Notes: generated by a model not told the origin, from the letters alone. A stretch of DNA of 64,000 nucleotides from Burkholderiales bacterium RIFCSPHIGHO2_12_FULL_63_20 (GCA_001770775.1 MESA01000001.1:84641-148640); one strand, 5' to 3'; shown: positions 48,386-57,897, counted from the first letter of the stretch. A program made the numbers and translations.

Positions 48386-49168
48386 ATGCACACCTGGCTG
48401 ACTCGCCTGCTGACCTGGCCGCTGGCGGCCTTGTGGGTGTGGGGCGGGGCCTGGGCCCTGGCGTGGGCCTTGCGTGCGGCCGGTGCCCCGCTGTGGACCT
48501 GCCTGGGCCTGCCGACGGCGCTGGGCGTACTGGCTGCGCTGTGGCCTGCCGTGGCGGGCACGACCTGGCGCCAGCTATGGGTGGCGGGCGGATTCCCTTT
48601 GAGCGTGCTGGCCCTGGGCCAGGGCGCTGGCGTGGCAGCGACCTGGTGGCTCTTGCCCCTGGCCGTGCTGCTGCTGGCCTATCCGCTGCGCGCTTGGCGT
48701 GACGCCCCCATCTTTCCCACTCCCCGGGGTGCTTTGTGCGACCTCGCGCGCCATGCGCCCTTGCGCGCGCCGGCAGGTCGGGTGCACGATGCCGGTTGTG
48801 GCATGGGCGATGGCCTGATCGAGCTGCACGCGGCCTATCCGCAGGCCCGCTTGACCGGGGTGGAGTGGAGCTGGCTGTGGCGCAGCGTGGCGGCCTTGCG
48901 TTGCCGCTTTGCCGAGGTACGCCAGGGCGACATGTGGGTCGAGAGCTGGGCCGACTGCGAGCTGGTCTACCTGTTCCAGCGGCCCGAGACGATGCCCCGT
49001 GCCTTGGCCAAGGCACGCGCCGAGATGCGCGCGGGCACATGGCTGGTGAGCCTGGCGTTCGAAGCCGTGGACGCCCAGGGGCGTCCGGTGCCCGCGCAGG
49101 CTCGATTGGACCTGCCGGGGGGGCGCGCTGTGTGGGTGTATCGGATGGGACCGGCACGTCGTCGCTGA
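48386..49168 (+). CDS. membrane-anchored class I SAM-dependent methyltransferase-like protein
   Basis: The protein (260 residues from ATG 48386) has hydrophobic N-terminal helices (about 5-35, 40-60, 70-95) and a C-terminal domain with a SAM-binding loop, HDAGCGMGDGLIELH near 140-154, followed by LTGVEWSW and the QRPETMPRAL stretch. It probably methylates or is descended from a methyltransferase at the membrane; the substrate is unknown. A TTG at 48347 would start 13 residues earlier, 5 bases after parB. The Trp-rich helices are typical of inner-membrane proteins. Confidence 0.7.
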   Translation: MHTWLTRLLTWPLAALWVWGGAWALAWALRAAGAPLWTCLGLPTALGVLAALWPAVAGTTWRQLWVAGGFPLSVLALGQGAGVAATWWLLPLAVLLLAYPLRAWRDAPIFPTPRGALCDLARHAPLRAPAGRVHDAGCGMGDGLIELHAAYPQARLTGVEWSWLWRSVAALRCRFAEVRQGDMWVESWADCELVYLFQRPETMPRALAKARAEMRAGTWLVSLAFEAVDAQGRPVPAQARLDLPGGRAVWVYRMGPARRR

Positions 49169-49204
49169 GCGCACTACACTGTGCCCCTTGCCACGAAAGC
49201 CGAC

Positions 49205-49708
49205 ATGAGCCTGCCGCCAGATTCGCCCCCATTCACCCAAGAAGAACTGCGCGCGACCCTGGGTCAGTTCGCCACCGGGGTGACCATCGTCACCGCGCGC
49301 GATGCGCAGGGGCAACTGGTGGGGCTGACGGCCAACTCGTTCAACTCCGTGTCCCTGTCGCCCCCGCTGGTGCTGTGGAGTTTGGGGTGCCAGTCGACCA
49401 CCTTGCCCGGCTTCCGCTCGGCCACCCATTACGCCATCAACGTGCTCGCGGCCGATCAACGCCATCTGGCCGAGCGTTTTGCCCGCCGTGGTATCGACCG
49501 TTTCGAGGGCACGGCCTGGCGTCCCGGGCTGACCGGGGTGCCGGTGATCGACGGCGCAGCGGCGGTTTTTGAGTGCAGCCAGTATGGTCAGCACGAGGCG
49601 GGCGACCACATCGTGTTCGTGGGACAGGTGGCGCATTGCCGCCGCCGCGTGGGTGTGGCCCCGCTGGTGTTCCACGGCGGGCGCTTCTTCACCGAACTGG
49701 CCGGTTGA
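49205..49708 (+). CDS. flavin reductase family protein
   Basis: The 167-residue protein has the FMN-binding split-barrel motifs FATGVTIVTA, LTANSFNSVSLSPPLV and the late HHxxHGGRF-like VFHGGRFF. It reduces free flavin with NAD(P)H, often supplying a monooxygenase. No monooxygenase is adjacent; the Baeyer-Villiger-type enzyme at 3988 uses bound FAD and does not need it. ATG 49205 is chosen over an in-frame start at 49181. Confidence 0.9.
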   Translation: MSLPPDSPPFTQEELRATLGQFATGVTIVTARDAQGQLVGLTANSFNSVSLSPPLVLWSLGCQSTTLPGFRSATHYAINVLAADQRHLAERFARRGIDRFEGTAWRPGLTGVPVIDGAAAVFECSQYGQHEAGDHIVFVGQVAHCRRRVGVAPLVFHGGRFFTELAG

Positions 49709-49753
49709 GCGGTGCCAGCCGCTCTGGTGGGTGCTGGACAGCGACCTTGAGGC

Positions 49754-51322
49754 TCACTCCGCCTTGAGCTGAGACACCCGATCGAGCAGCCGCAGCAAGC
49801 GGCCCACATCCAGCGGCTTGGTCAGGTAGTCCACAAAACCCTGCGCGCGTGCCTCACGAACCAGATCGGGCAGCACGTCGGCCGACAGGGCCACGCGCGG
49901 GATGTCAGCGGTGTAGGGCTGGCGGGTGAGCACGTTCGAGACATCGAGCCCACTCATGTCGCCCAGGTGCATGTCGAGCAAGAGCAGGTCGGGTGGGTCG
50001 CGCAGCGCCATTGCGATGGCGTCCTGACCGGAGTAGGCCACCTCCAGCCGCCACTGCGGACGCATGCGCATCACCTGTCGCACCAACTCGATGTTGACCA
50101 CGTTGTCTTCGGCGTACAGCACGGTCAGGGGGTGTTCGCCGACCATCCCCTCCAGCTCGCCAAAGGCTGATTTGGTGGGGGTGAAGGCCTCTTCGGGAAG
50201 GGGCTGCAGGGTCTGTCCCTGAGGTAGCCAGACGCGCAGTCGGGTGCCTCCCCCCGCTGCGCTGCTCACTTCGATGCGCCCCTGCATCAGCTCGACCAGA
50301 CGCTGGACGATGTGCAGACCCAGGTGCGTGCCATCGCCTGTACCTGGGTCGCGCCCCGCTGCGGGCAGTGTGAACAGCGCAGCCTGCTGCGCTCCACTCA
50401 GATCGTGCAGTGTGTCGCTGACCGTGAGGGCCACCTGGTGATGGAGGGCCTGAGCCTCCAGCAGGACACGGCCCCCGGACCGGGGCTCACGCAGGGCATG
50501 GTGCAGAAGTTTGAGCAGCACCTGGCGCAGCCGGTCGCGATCGGCCCAGATGCACAAGGCTTCCTCAGGCAGGCGAGAGAGCAGTGACACGCCAGCCTGT
50601 TCGGCGGCCGCTGCGGCGCCGGCCAGGGCCTCTTCGAGCATGGGGGCCAGCGGCAGCAGTTGGATTTGCAGCGGCAGGCTCTGGGCTTCCAGGCGGGCGA
50701 GGTCGATGACGTCGGACAGCAGGTCCAGCAACTGGGCACCAGCTTGTTCAATGTGGGCGATTTTCTCGCTCTGGCCGGGACTCAGCCTCTGGCTAGGGTC
50801 CACCCTCAGCAACTGGGCGAATCCGAGGATGGCGTTGAGGGGGGTGCGCAGGGCGTGGCTCATGCCTGCGATGACGTCGAAGCCGGGGCCGGGGCGCCTT
50901 TCATTGTGCGGGGCCGACGAGGGCAGGGCGTCGGACGAGGGCAGACCCTCCTGCGCGATGCCCACGAATTGCAGGGGGCGGTCGTCGTCATCACGCAGCA
51001 GCATCACCTGGATGCGTACCCACGCCTGCCGCCCGTCGGCCAGGGTCTGGAGTCGGTTCAGGACAAAGGGCTGGCGTTCGCCGGCCAGGGCCGCATTCAT
51101 CTGCGCCAACGTGGTGGCCACGTCATCCGGGGGGGTGATGTCTGCCACGTGCAGGCCGACCATCGCGGCGGGGCTGAGCCCCAGCAGGGTGGCGAATCGC
51201 GCATTGGCCTCGAGGATGTAGCCCTCAAGGTTGGCTCTCACCAGGCCGGTGTCGAGCGCGTGAAAGATCTGGCGGTACGCGCCATCACCTTCGGCGGGAG
51301 GTGGGGCCTCGTAGGTGGGCAT
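49754..51322 (-). CDS. hybrid histidine kinase paralogue with degenerate ATPase domain
   Basis: The 522-residue protein has a PAS domain (about 15-125), HisKA with H156 in MSHALRTPLN, a HATPase-like region, and a receiver domain (LYAEDNVVNI, LLDMHLGDMSG). The ATPase boxes are changed: N-box LLKLLHHAL in place of NLLxNA, the DxGxG loop replaced by SDTLHDL, and G2 as GTGDGTHLGL. ATP binding is therefore doubtful, so it may be a pseudokinase whose receiver is fed by another kinase. It closely resembles the kinase at 45278 in HisKA and receiver. It lies 30 bases after a diguanylate cyclase gene, so probably one operon. Confidence 0.88.
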   Translation of the reverse strand: MPTYEAPPPAEGDGAYRQIFHALDTGLVRANLEGYILEANARFATLLGLSPAAMVGLHVADITPPDDVATTLAQMNAALAGERQPFVLNRLQTLADGRQAWVRIQVMLLRDDDDRPLQFVGIAQEGLPSSDALPSSAPHNERRPGPGFDVIAGMSHALRTPLNAILGFAQLLRVDPSQRLSPGQSEKIAHIEQAGAQLLDLLSDVIDLARLEAQSLPLQIQLLPLAPMLEEALAGAAAAAEQAGVSLLSRLPEEALCIWADRDRLRQVLLKLLHHALREPRSGGRVLLEAQALHHQVALTVSDTLHDLSGAQQAALFTLPAAGRDPGTGDGTHLGLHIVQRLVELMQGRIEVSSAAGGGTRLRVWLPQGQTLQPLPEEAFTPTKSAFGELEGMVGEHPLTVLYAEDNVVNIELVRQVMRMRPQWRLEVAYSGQDAIAMALRDPPDLLLLDMHLGDMSGLDVSNVLTRQPYTADIPRVALSADVLPDLVREARAQGFVDYLTKPLDVGRLLRLLDRVSQLKAE

Positions 51323-51352
51323 GGGCAGAGCGTCCGGGGTACAGGCAAAGCA

Positions 51353-52525
51353 TCAGTGTGCCGCCGTCAGGCGTTCTGTGCCCGCCACACCCACTTGAGG
51401 GGGGGGCGCGTCATCGATCACGGTGCGGTCGCGGCCCTCGGACTTGGCCCGGTACAGGGCCCGGTCGGCGCGCTCGATGCAGGTGCTCAGCTCTTCCACG
51501 TCGTCGTAACCCGTCAGGCCGGCCGAGAACGTCACCTTCAGGTCGGGCATGTGCGCCAGCAAGGGGCTGGCGGCCAGCAGCTCACGGGCCCGGTCCACGC
51601 CGATGATGGCCAGGTCGGGCGAGGTGTCGTTGATCAGCAGCAGGAACTCTTCGCCCCCCCAACGGGCGAGCACGTCGGTGTCGCGCAGGGCGCGCTGCAG
51701 CGTGGCGGCAAACTCGCGCAGCACTTCGTCGCCCACGCCGTGGCCATGCGTGTCGTTGATGCGCTTGAAGTGGTCGATGTCGAGCAGTGCCAGGCAGAAA
51801 CGGTGGTGTCCGGAGCGGATCAGGCGCTTTTGGTGCTGCGTCAGCACTTCGAGCATGTGGCGGCGGTTGAACAGCCCGGTGAGCTCGTCGCGGGTGGCCA
51901 GGATCTGAATGCGGGTGACGGCCTGGGCCAGCTCGTTCTTCTGACTTTGCAGGCGCGCGCGCATGGCACTGAGCTGGGCCGCCAGGCTCGAGATGGTGGG
52001 CAGGATGGCCGCGAGCAGGACGAAGTGGGCGACCTCGACCTGGTAGGGGTAGTGGACGGGGTCGGTGATCGACTTGTAGACCATGACGATGCCCATCAGC
52101 GTCAGGCTGTAGAGACCGGCCAGGCGCGCGTCACGCAGGCTCATGGTGAAAATGCCGAACACCTGTACCAGGGTCAGCAGCATCATGATGGAGCCGTGGA
52201 TGCGATCCGAGATCGAGTAGGCGTAGACGATGATGGTCATCGCCGCGAGCACCTGCGGCATGGTCAGAGCGGGGTCGCGAAAGCGCAGGTTCAGCCCCGA
52301 GCGCAACAGGCCGTACCAGAGCGTGATGTTGGCCAGGCACAGCATCGCCACGCGCCAGCCATGCTCCGCCTCCAACAAGCCCGCACGGCTGGCGTAGATC
52401 TGCAGGCCGACGCAGGCCAGGAACACATAGGCGGCGGTCAGGGAGCGCGAGATGCGCAGCTGTTGCTTGCGCTCCGTACCCAGGATCAAGGTAACGAGCG
52501 GGCGGAAAAAGGCAGTTAGATGCAT
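51353..52525 (-). CDS. membrane-bound diguanylate cyclase
   Basis: The protein (390 residues from ATG 52525) has six or so N-terminal hydrophobic segments (about 25-190), a short coiled coil, then a GGDEF domain with intact active site ARWGGEEFLLL and an inhibitory RxxD site, RDTD, five residues before it. It makes cyclic di-GMP. Upstream ATGs at 52570 and 52555 are possible, but the weak GAGGG ahead of 52525 favours that one. It is first in an operon with the hybrid kinase-like protein 30 bases downstream. Confidence 0.9.
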   Translation of the reverse strand: MHLTAFFRPLVTLILGTERKQQLRISRSLTAAYVFLACVGLQIYASRAGLLEAEHGWRVAMLCLANITLWYGLLRSGLNLRFRDPALTMPQVLAAMTIIVYAYSISDRIHGSIMMLLTLVQVFGIFTMSLRDARLAGLYSLTLMGIVMVYKSITDPVHYPYQVEVAHFVLLAAILPTISSLAAQLSAMRARLQSQKNELAQAVTRIQILATRDELTGLFNRRHMLEVLTQHQKRLIRSGHHRFCLALLDIDHFKRINDTHGHGVGDEVLREFAATLQRALRDTDVLARWGGEEFLLLINDTSPDLAIIGVDRARELLAASPLLAHMPDLKVTFSAGLTGYDDVEELSTCIERADRALYRAKSEGRDRTVIDDAPPPQVGVAGTERLTAAH

Positions 52526-52730
52526 GTCGACAGTTTTGCCCTCATCATGTGGCATCGGCAACGCGGACACAAGCCCGAATCAGGGGATAGGGTGGGGGGT
52601 AAAACCCGCAGGCGGCCCGGACTGTTCCGTTCAAAAAAATTGAAGCAAGGCGTGAACCGGTCTCAACCCGGGGTGAACAGGGGGTCGCTACAGTGATGTG
52701 CATCAACCTGATTCTTTGGAGACGATGGTC

Positions 52731-53291
52731 ATGACTTCAAACACTGCCTCGGAGCCGCGCTACGGACTGATGGCCATCGTGTTGCACTGGCTGCTGGCGG
52801 TGTTCATTTTGTCTGTCTTTGCGATGGGTGTGTACGTTGCCGACCTGCCGTTTTCCCTTGCCAAGCTGAAATTGATCAACTGGCACAAATGGGCGGGGGT
52901 GGTCATCCTGGCCCTGTCGGCATGGCGCCTGCTGTGGCGCCTGACCCACCGTCCGCCAGCCTTGCCGGCGCGCATTGACCAAGCCATGCCCGGCTGGCAA
53001 CGGGTGGCCTTCCATGGCACCCACCACCTGATGTACCTGCTGTTTTTCGCCGTGCCACTGCTGGGCTGGGCCTACAGCTCGGCCAAGGGCTACCCCATCG
53101 TGTGGTTCGGCGTGCTGCCGCTGCCCGACTGGGTGCCTGTCAATGATGCGCTGGCCAATGTGCTCAAGCCCCTGCATGCCCTGGCGGCCTATGGCCTGAT
53201 CGGCTTGGTGGGGTTGCACGTGGCCGCCGCCCTCAAACACCAGTTCATTGACCGCGATGGCCTGATCGACCGCATGCGCCCCGGCCGCTGA
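52731..53291 (+). CDS. cytochrome b561
   Basis: The 186-residue membrane protein has four hydrophobic helices with the heme-ligand histidines in MAIVLHWLLA, NWHKWAG, FHGTHHLMYL and LVGLHVAAALKHQF. It moves electrons at the inner membrane. ATG 52731 is preferred because GGAGA lies eight bases upstream; the ATG at 52725 is too close to it. Two YceI genes follow in the same direction, a common pairing. Confidence 0.93.
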   Translation: MTSNTASEPRYGLMAIVLHWLLAVFILSVFAMGVYVADLPFSLAKLKLINWHKWAGVVILALSAWRLLWRLTHRPPALPARIDQAMPGWQRVAFHGTHHLMYLLFFAVPLLGWAYSSAKGYPIVWFGVLPLPDWVPVNDALANVLKPLHALAAYGLIGLVGLHVAAALKHQFIDRDGLIDRMRPGR

Positions 53292-53334
53292 GCCGCCGAT
53301 TGCTTCTGTCCTCTTTTTTGCAAGGATGCCGACC

Positions 53335-53907
53335 ATGTTTTCTCGTCGTACCCTGTTGAGCGCCCTGGCGCTGAGCGCCGCCGGCTGGGGCCTGTCGGCC
53401 CAAGCGGCCGGTCAGACCCTGGTGCCGGCCCAAAGCGAGGTCACCTTCGTGGCCAAGCAGTTGGGTGTGCCGCTGCAAGGCCGCTTCAAGCGCTTCCAGG
53501 CCCAGACCACCTTCGACCCCAAGTCGCCCGCCACCAGCAAGATCGCCTTTGAGCTGGACCTGGGCAGCGTCTCGCTCAATGCCGACGCCGATGCCGAACT
53601 GCCCAAGGCCGAGTGGTTCAACGTGCCCAAGTTCCCCAAGGCCACCTTCCAGTCCACCGCCATCAAGGCGCTGGGTGGTGGCAAGTTCCAAGTGAGCGGC
53701 AAGCTGGCCATCAAGGGCCAGGCCCGTGACTTGGCCGTGCCGGTGACCCTGACCCAGGCCAAGGGCCTGAGTACGGCGATGGGCGCCTTCACGCTCAAGC
53801 GTCTGGACTACCGCATCGGCGAGGGCGACTGGACCGACACGTCCATCGTGGCCAACGACGTGCAGGTGCAGTTCAAGCTCGTGCTGCAGGGCGTGCCGGC
53901 GCTGTGA
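53335..53907 (+). CDS. YceI family periplasmic lipid-binding protein
   Basis: The 190-residue protein starts with a Tat-like signal peptide (MFSRRTLLSALALSAAG, cut near AQA, residue 25), followed by the YceI lipocalin-like barrel (FELDLGSVSLNADAD, FPKATFQST, GDWTDTSIVANDV). The family binds isoprenoid quinones or other lipids. ATG 53335 is chosen with AAGGA upstream. It sits between cytochrome b561 and a second YceI gene. Confidence 0.9.
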   Translation: MFSRRTLLSALALSAAGWGLSAQAAGQTLVPAQSEVTFVAKQLGVPLQGRFKRFQAQTTFDPKSPATSKIAFELDLGSVSLNADADAELPKAEWFNVPKFPKATFQSTAIKALGGGKFQVSGKLAIKGQARDLAVPVTLTQAKGLSTAMGAFTLKRLDYRIGEGDWTDTSIVANDVQVQFKLVLQGVPAL

Positions 53908-53990
53908 GCCGTCCCGCGCCCTCTGAATCGCTGTTTCAACCGTTTTTTTCTGCTGCCGACCCGGCAAGCTTACTTTTCAGGAGATCTGAC

Positions 53991-54569
53991 ATGACCCGTA
54001 CCGTGATTGCTTCCATTTTGGCCGCTTCCACCCTGGCTGCCGTGGGTGTCGCCCACGCCGCCCCGGCCACCTACACGATCGACCCCACCCACACCTTCGT
54101 GACCTTCGAGGCCAAGCACTTCGGCACCTCGACCAACCGCGGCCGTTTCGACAAGAAGTCGGGCACCGTGACGCTGGACAAGGTCGCCAAGACCGGCTCG
54201 GTGGACCTCACGCTGGACATGGCTTCGATCAACACCGGCACCGCCAACTTTGACGGTCACCTCAAGGGCAAGGACTTCTTCAACGCCGAAGCCTTCCCCC
54301 AGGCCACGTTCAAGAGCAGCCGTTTCATCTTCAACGGCGACAAGGTGAGCGCCGTGGTGGGCGACCTGACCCTGCTTGGCAAGACCCACACCGTCACGCT
54401 GTCGGCCAACAACTTTGGCTGCTATGACAACCCGATGCTCAAGCGCGAGGTGTGCGGTGGCGACTTCGAGACCACCATCCAGCGCGAGAAGTTTGGCATG
54501 ACCTATGGCCTGCCTTTCATCCCGAACGACGTGAAGCTGGTGATCCAGGTGGAAGCCGTCAAGCAGTAA
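53991..54569 (+). CDS. YceI family periplasmic lipid-binding protein, second copy
   Basis: The 192-residue protein has a signal peptide (MTRTVIASILAASTLAAVGV, cut after AHA) and the YceI barrel (YTIDPTHTFVTFEAKHFGTS, FDGHLKGKDFFNAEAFPQAT, LLGKTHTVTL). A CAGGAG site lies seven bases before the ATG. It differs clearly from the preceding YceI protein and looks closer to the classical YceI. The operon ends with a strong terminator. Confidence 0.93.
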   Translation: MTRTVIASILAASTLAAVGVAHAAPATYTIDPTHTFVTFEAKHFGTSTNRGRFDKKSGTVTLDKVAKTGSVDLTLDMASINTGTANFDGHLKGKDFFNAEAFPQATFKSSRFIFNGDKVSAVVGDLTLLGKTHTVTLSANNFGCYDNPMLKREVCGGDFETTIQREKFGMTYGLPFIPNDVKLVIQVEAVKQ

Positions 54570-54617
54570 GCGTCAGGCGTGATTGTGTGCCGCCTGTGTG
54601 GGTGGCACAGAGATGAC

Positions 54618-54652
54618 AAAAAAGGCCGGGTGCGTGATGCAACCGGCCTTTT
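54618..54652. terminator. bidirectional terminator between the YceI operon and a PEP-CTERM gene
   Basis: A6 - GGCCGG - loop - CCGGCC - TTTT. It lies between converging genes that end at 54569 and 54675. Confidence 0.88.
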
Positions 54653-54674
54653 GCTTTCAGAGGCTCGTGAGCCG

Positions 54675-55727
54675 TCAGGCCGTGTGGCGACGACGGCGCG
54701 CGACGGCTGCGATGCCGACCAGACCCAGTCCCATCAGCGCGTAGGTGGAGGGCTCGGGAATGGCGGGGACGTCGATGGGGGGCAGGTCGATCGGTGGGGT
54801 CCAGAGGCTGGGGCGGCTGGCGTACAGGCTGAGGTCGCTTCCGACAGTCAAGTTCAGCGCCATCACGCCGGTCATGTCGGTGCTCCCCAGGTTGGTCAGC
54901 GTGAACTCGAAGTCCTTCGAAGCAGCCGCATGGAGCGTCAACTCTCCATCCGCGCTGCCCAGGTAGTTGGCACCGTCGTTGTACAAGCTGGTGACGATGC
55001 CGTTGACCTGATTCCCGATCAGCCCTGCAAAACTGCCAGGCTCACTCGTCAGATCATGGACTTGTGCGGCCATGATGAATGCGGCGTCAGACCGGCCCGT
55101 GTGATACAGAGACCAGTCGGTGTACCCGTTGGCAGCCAACTCGGCCTGGATGGCCGTGCCATCGACGGAGTAGCTGCCGGAGAGGGAGCCGCGCACAACC
55201 AGCGCGGTGCCGGCGCCCAGTGTGAACTGCTGAAATTCTCCAGGGAAGGCATTGCCCACGGTCAAGTCCGTACCTGTCGTAGTCCAGTTGGAGACGTAGT
55301 CATCGACGCCTTCGGTGTTCGGTGGCGTCAAGGACGGGAGAATCTGCGACACCGTGACCTGGCTCTGCAGGGTCGCGCTGTTGGACGTGGTGGTGAGGGT
55401 GCTCATCCCGTCGGGGGTGACATGGGTCAGCGGGGACGAGGGCAAGAGGCTGTTCTGAAACTGAGGCCCCAGATGGATGTAGGAGTCGGTCGCTTCGTCG
55501 TAGGCGCTGTTCCACGTGTCGATCATGCCCTGGGTTTGGAAGCTCAGGCTGGGGGCGATGCCATCGTTCGGTGTGAGGTCGATGAGCTGAAAGCTCAGCC
55601 CGCTCAGGCTCAGTGAGGCCTGGGCGACGAGTGGATCAGCGGCGGCCTGGACATTGGCGTGACAGCACAGAGCGATGGCACAGGCGAGCATCGCCGGGCG
55701 CAGCGGGGTGCGGACCAGATGAGACAT
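54675..55727 (-). CDS. PEP-CTERM sorting domain protein
   Basis: The 350-residue protein has a signal peptide (cut near NVQA, residue 27), a long Ser/Thr-rich body (about 30-310) with no known domain, and a full PEP-CTERM tail: PEPSTYALMGLGLVGIAA followed by RRRR. The tail is recognised by an exosortase, which is not in this window. Such proteins are surface or biofilm-matrix proteins in betaproteobacteria. The C-terminal segment is repeated at many loci in such genomes. Confidence 0.9.
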   Translation of the reverse strand: MSHLVRTPLRPAMLACAIALCCHANVQAAADPLVAQASLSLSGLSFQLIDLTPNDGIAPSLSFQTQGMIDTWNSAYDEATDSYIHLGPQFQNSLLPSSPLTHVTPDGMSTLTTTSNSATLQSQVTVSQILPSLTPPNTEGVDDYVSNWTTTGTDLTVGNAFPGEFQQFTLGAGTALVVRGSLSGSYSVDGTAIQAELAANGYTDWSLYHTGRSDAAFIMAAQVHDLTSEPGSFAGLIGNQVNGIVTSLYNDGANYLGSADGELTLHAAASKDFEFTLTNLGSTDMTGVMALNLTVGSDLSLYASRPSLWTPPIDLPPIDVPAIPEPSTYALMGLGLVGIAAVARRRRHTA

Positions 55728-55850
55728 GGGTTCTCCTGAGTTTGGATGTTGGAAAACCCACTGTGCGGGCGCGCCCGTACCCGGTCAATCAATCGAATGG
55801 GGGGAAGGCGTGTAACGGCATGCGTCTCGGCCGACCTCCCACCGTTCGCC

Positions 55851-56681
55851 TCAGGTGTGCCGCTCGTCGATGTTGAGCCGTTCGCACACCCGCATGGTGG
55901 CGAGCTGGAAGGCCTGGAAATGCAGGCCGACCTGATGGGCGAGGGGCTCCATGGCCGCCCAGACGGATGTGGGTTCACCGGCGGTGGTGGGGTTGAGCAG
56001 CAACTGGTCCACCGCGTGGCCAATGACCAGCAGCTTCTGGACCGTGGGGCGTTCCTGCGTCCACTGGCCGGGGTTGTTGGTGCGGGCGCGCACGCTGTCG
56101 GTGACCTCGCGTGACAGGCCCCAGGATTGACACAGGGCCGCCCCCAACGCTGCGTGGCTCACGCCGAAGGTCTCGATTTCACTGGCGCACAACTGGGTTT
56201 CGTCGCTGGCCTGCTGCTCCAAGGCGATGTAGCGCTCACGGTCGTGGGCGTAGAGGACGGCGCGGCCGCTCTCGGCAAACAGCCCGGCGGTGTGCGCTTG
56301 CCAGGGATCGACATCGAGTTGGCGGGCGATGCGGCCCATCGCCAGGCCGCGCACCCCGGCGCGGTCCCAGATGCTTTGCAGCGAGGGGCTGGGTGGGAAG
56401 GCGCCGCGCAGGCCGATTTCGTAGGTGAGTCCGGCTACCTGGGACATGCCCAGGTAGCGCACGGCCTCGTGCACGGTCTCGACCCGCTTGAGCAGACCGA
56501 ACAGGGCCGAGTTGACCGTGCGCACCACCGCCGAGGCCAGGGCCATGTCGGTCTCGATCAGGGTCGTCAGGGGGTCGATGGCGCAGTTCTCATCGGCCAT
56601 CAGGAGGGACAGCTTGACCAGGGTGCCCGGGCAGGCGGGCAGGTCGATGTTGAGGTTGCGCAGTTGCGGATCGATGGTCAT
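55851..56681 (-). CDS. HDOD domain signalling protein
   Basis: The 276-residue protein is one HDOD domain: PACPGTLVKLSLLMADENCA, LIETDMALASAVVRTVNSA, TVHEAVRYLGMSQVAGL, and the later AAGLFAESG-like region (HTAGLFAESGRAVL). HDOD proteins lack the HD-GYP catalytic set and act as scaffolds in signalling. ATG 56681 is chosen over the ATG at 56705. It stands between the PEP-CTERM gene and an AraC-type gene, all on the minus strand, separated by gaps over 120 bases. Confidence 0.9.
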   Translation of the reverse strand: MTIDPQLRNLNIDLPACPGTLVKLSLLMADENCAIDPLTTLIETDMALASAVVRTVNSALFGLLKRVETVHEAVRYLGMSQVAGLTYEIGLRGAFPPSPSLQSIWDRAGVRGLAMGRIARQLDVDPWQAHTAGLFAESGRAVLYAHDRERYIALEQQASDETQLCASEIETFGVSHAALGAALCQSWGLSREVTDSVRARTNNPGQWTQERPTVQKLLVIGHAVDQLLLNPTTAGEPTSVWAAMEPLAHQVGLHFQAFQLATMRVCERLNIDERHT

Positions 56682-56808
56682 GACACACTCGGAGATGGCA
56701 GCCACGTCAGTCTAGGGGCATTCGTGCGGCGTGGTGAAGCGCACAGTCCCTGAGTCCGGGGTGTGGCGCCACCTTTTGCATGGCGGGGGGCGATCTCGCC
56801 CGCCGCCC

Positions 56809-57897
56809 TCAGCGGGGCACGAAGCGGCGGCGGCTCAGGCGCGGGTGCTGGTTGGTCAAACCACTGGCGCGACGGTATTCACTGGGCGGCACCCCTTTCC
56901 AGCGGCGGAAGGCTTCGATGAAGGTGGTGACATCGGCATAACCCAGGCGTTCGGCGATCTCGCCGTGGGTGAGGTTGGCCCCGCCCATCAACTCCTCGGT
57001 GAGCGTCGAGCGCACCTCTTCGAGCAGGCCACGGAAGGTGGCACCTTCGGCGGTCAGGTGGCGGCGCAGGGTGCGTGAGGTCATGCGCATCTCGGCGGCC
57101 ACTTCCTCCATGTCGGGGATCTGGCCCGGGTTGCGCAGCAGGCGGTCGCGCACGGTGGCGGCCACGCCGGTGCGCTGGTTGCGCGCATCGACCAGCTTTT
57201 TGAGCATGTCCTCACACAGGCGCTTGGTGTGGGCGTTGGCCTGTGGCAGGGCCTGGTGCATGAGGGCGGCGTCGAACAGGCCACGGTCTTGAGGCTGCCC
57301 GAACAGGGGCCGCACGCCAAACAGCCGGGTGTAGGCCTCCACCATCTGGGGTGAGGGCTCCGGTCGGCGCAGCAACACGGCGCGGTAGGGCATGGGCTGG
57401 CCGAGGATCTCGCGCTGCAGCGTGACGGCGGCGGCGCGGTCACGGTCGAGGACGAACTGGCGGATGTCCGGAGGCAGGTGCTCCACCTGGTAGCTGATCA
57501 TGACCTGGTCACCGAGCTGCTCGACCTCGTTGGTGCTCAGCGAGAAGGTCTGGTTGAGCATGCGGGCGGCCATGCCGAAGGCGCTACCCAGAGTCGGACT
57601 GCTCAGCACCGCGTAGCCCCACAGGCCGTAGGTGGTGACGTGGTAGCGCGTGCCGGCTTCCAGGCCCAGGGTTTCGACCTGCGGCAGGTCGGCCTGCAGG
57701 TTGCGGATCAGCTGGATTTCCTGCGGGGCATCGATCTCGCCTTCGGGGTCGTCCAGCAACTCGGGCGCGATGCCGGTGTGGCGCAAGAGGGCGTCCAGGT
57801 TCAGCCCGCGGTCCAGTCCCAATTGGGTCAGGACTCGGGCGGTGGCGACGCCTCGGCGGAAGTCCCACACGGGTTTGCTGGATGCTTTGGTGACCAT
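56809..57897 (-). CDS. AraC family transcriptional regulator
   Basis: The 362-residue protein has an N-terminal arabinose-binding-like domain of the PF12625 type (about 20-210: LETLGLEAGTRYHVTTYGLWG, AFGMAARMLNQTFSL) and a C-terminal AraC helix-turn-helix pair (about 265-345, MTSRTLRRHL, then IAERLGYADVTTFIEAFRRW). Such regulators control lipid or virulence genes in many proteobacteria; the target here is unknown. The frame stays open into the neighbouring xerC gene, but ATG 57897 is the natural start. Confidence 0.92.
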   Translation of the reverse strand: MVTKASSKPVWDFRRGVATARVLTQLGLDRGLNLDALLRHTGIAPELLDDPEGEIDAPQEIQLIRNLQADLPQVETLGLEAGTRYHVTTYGLWGYAVLSSPTLGSAFGMAARMLNQTFSLSTNEVEQLGDQVMISYQVEHLPPDIRQFVLDRDRAAAVTLQREILGQPMPYRAVLLRRPEPSPQMVEAYTRLFGVRPLFGQPQDRGLFDAALMHQALPQANAHTKRLCEDMLKKLVDARNQRTGVAATVRDRLLRNPGQIPDMEEVAAEMRMTSRTLRRHLTAEGATFRGLLEEVRSTLTEELMGGANLTHGEIAERLGYADVTTFIEAFRRWKGVPPSEYRRASGLTNQHPRLSRRRFVPR

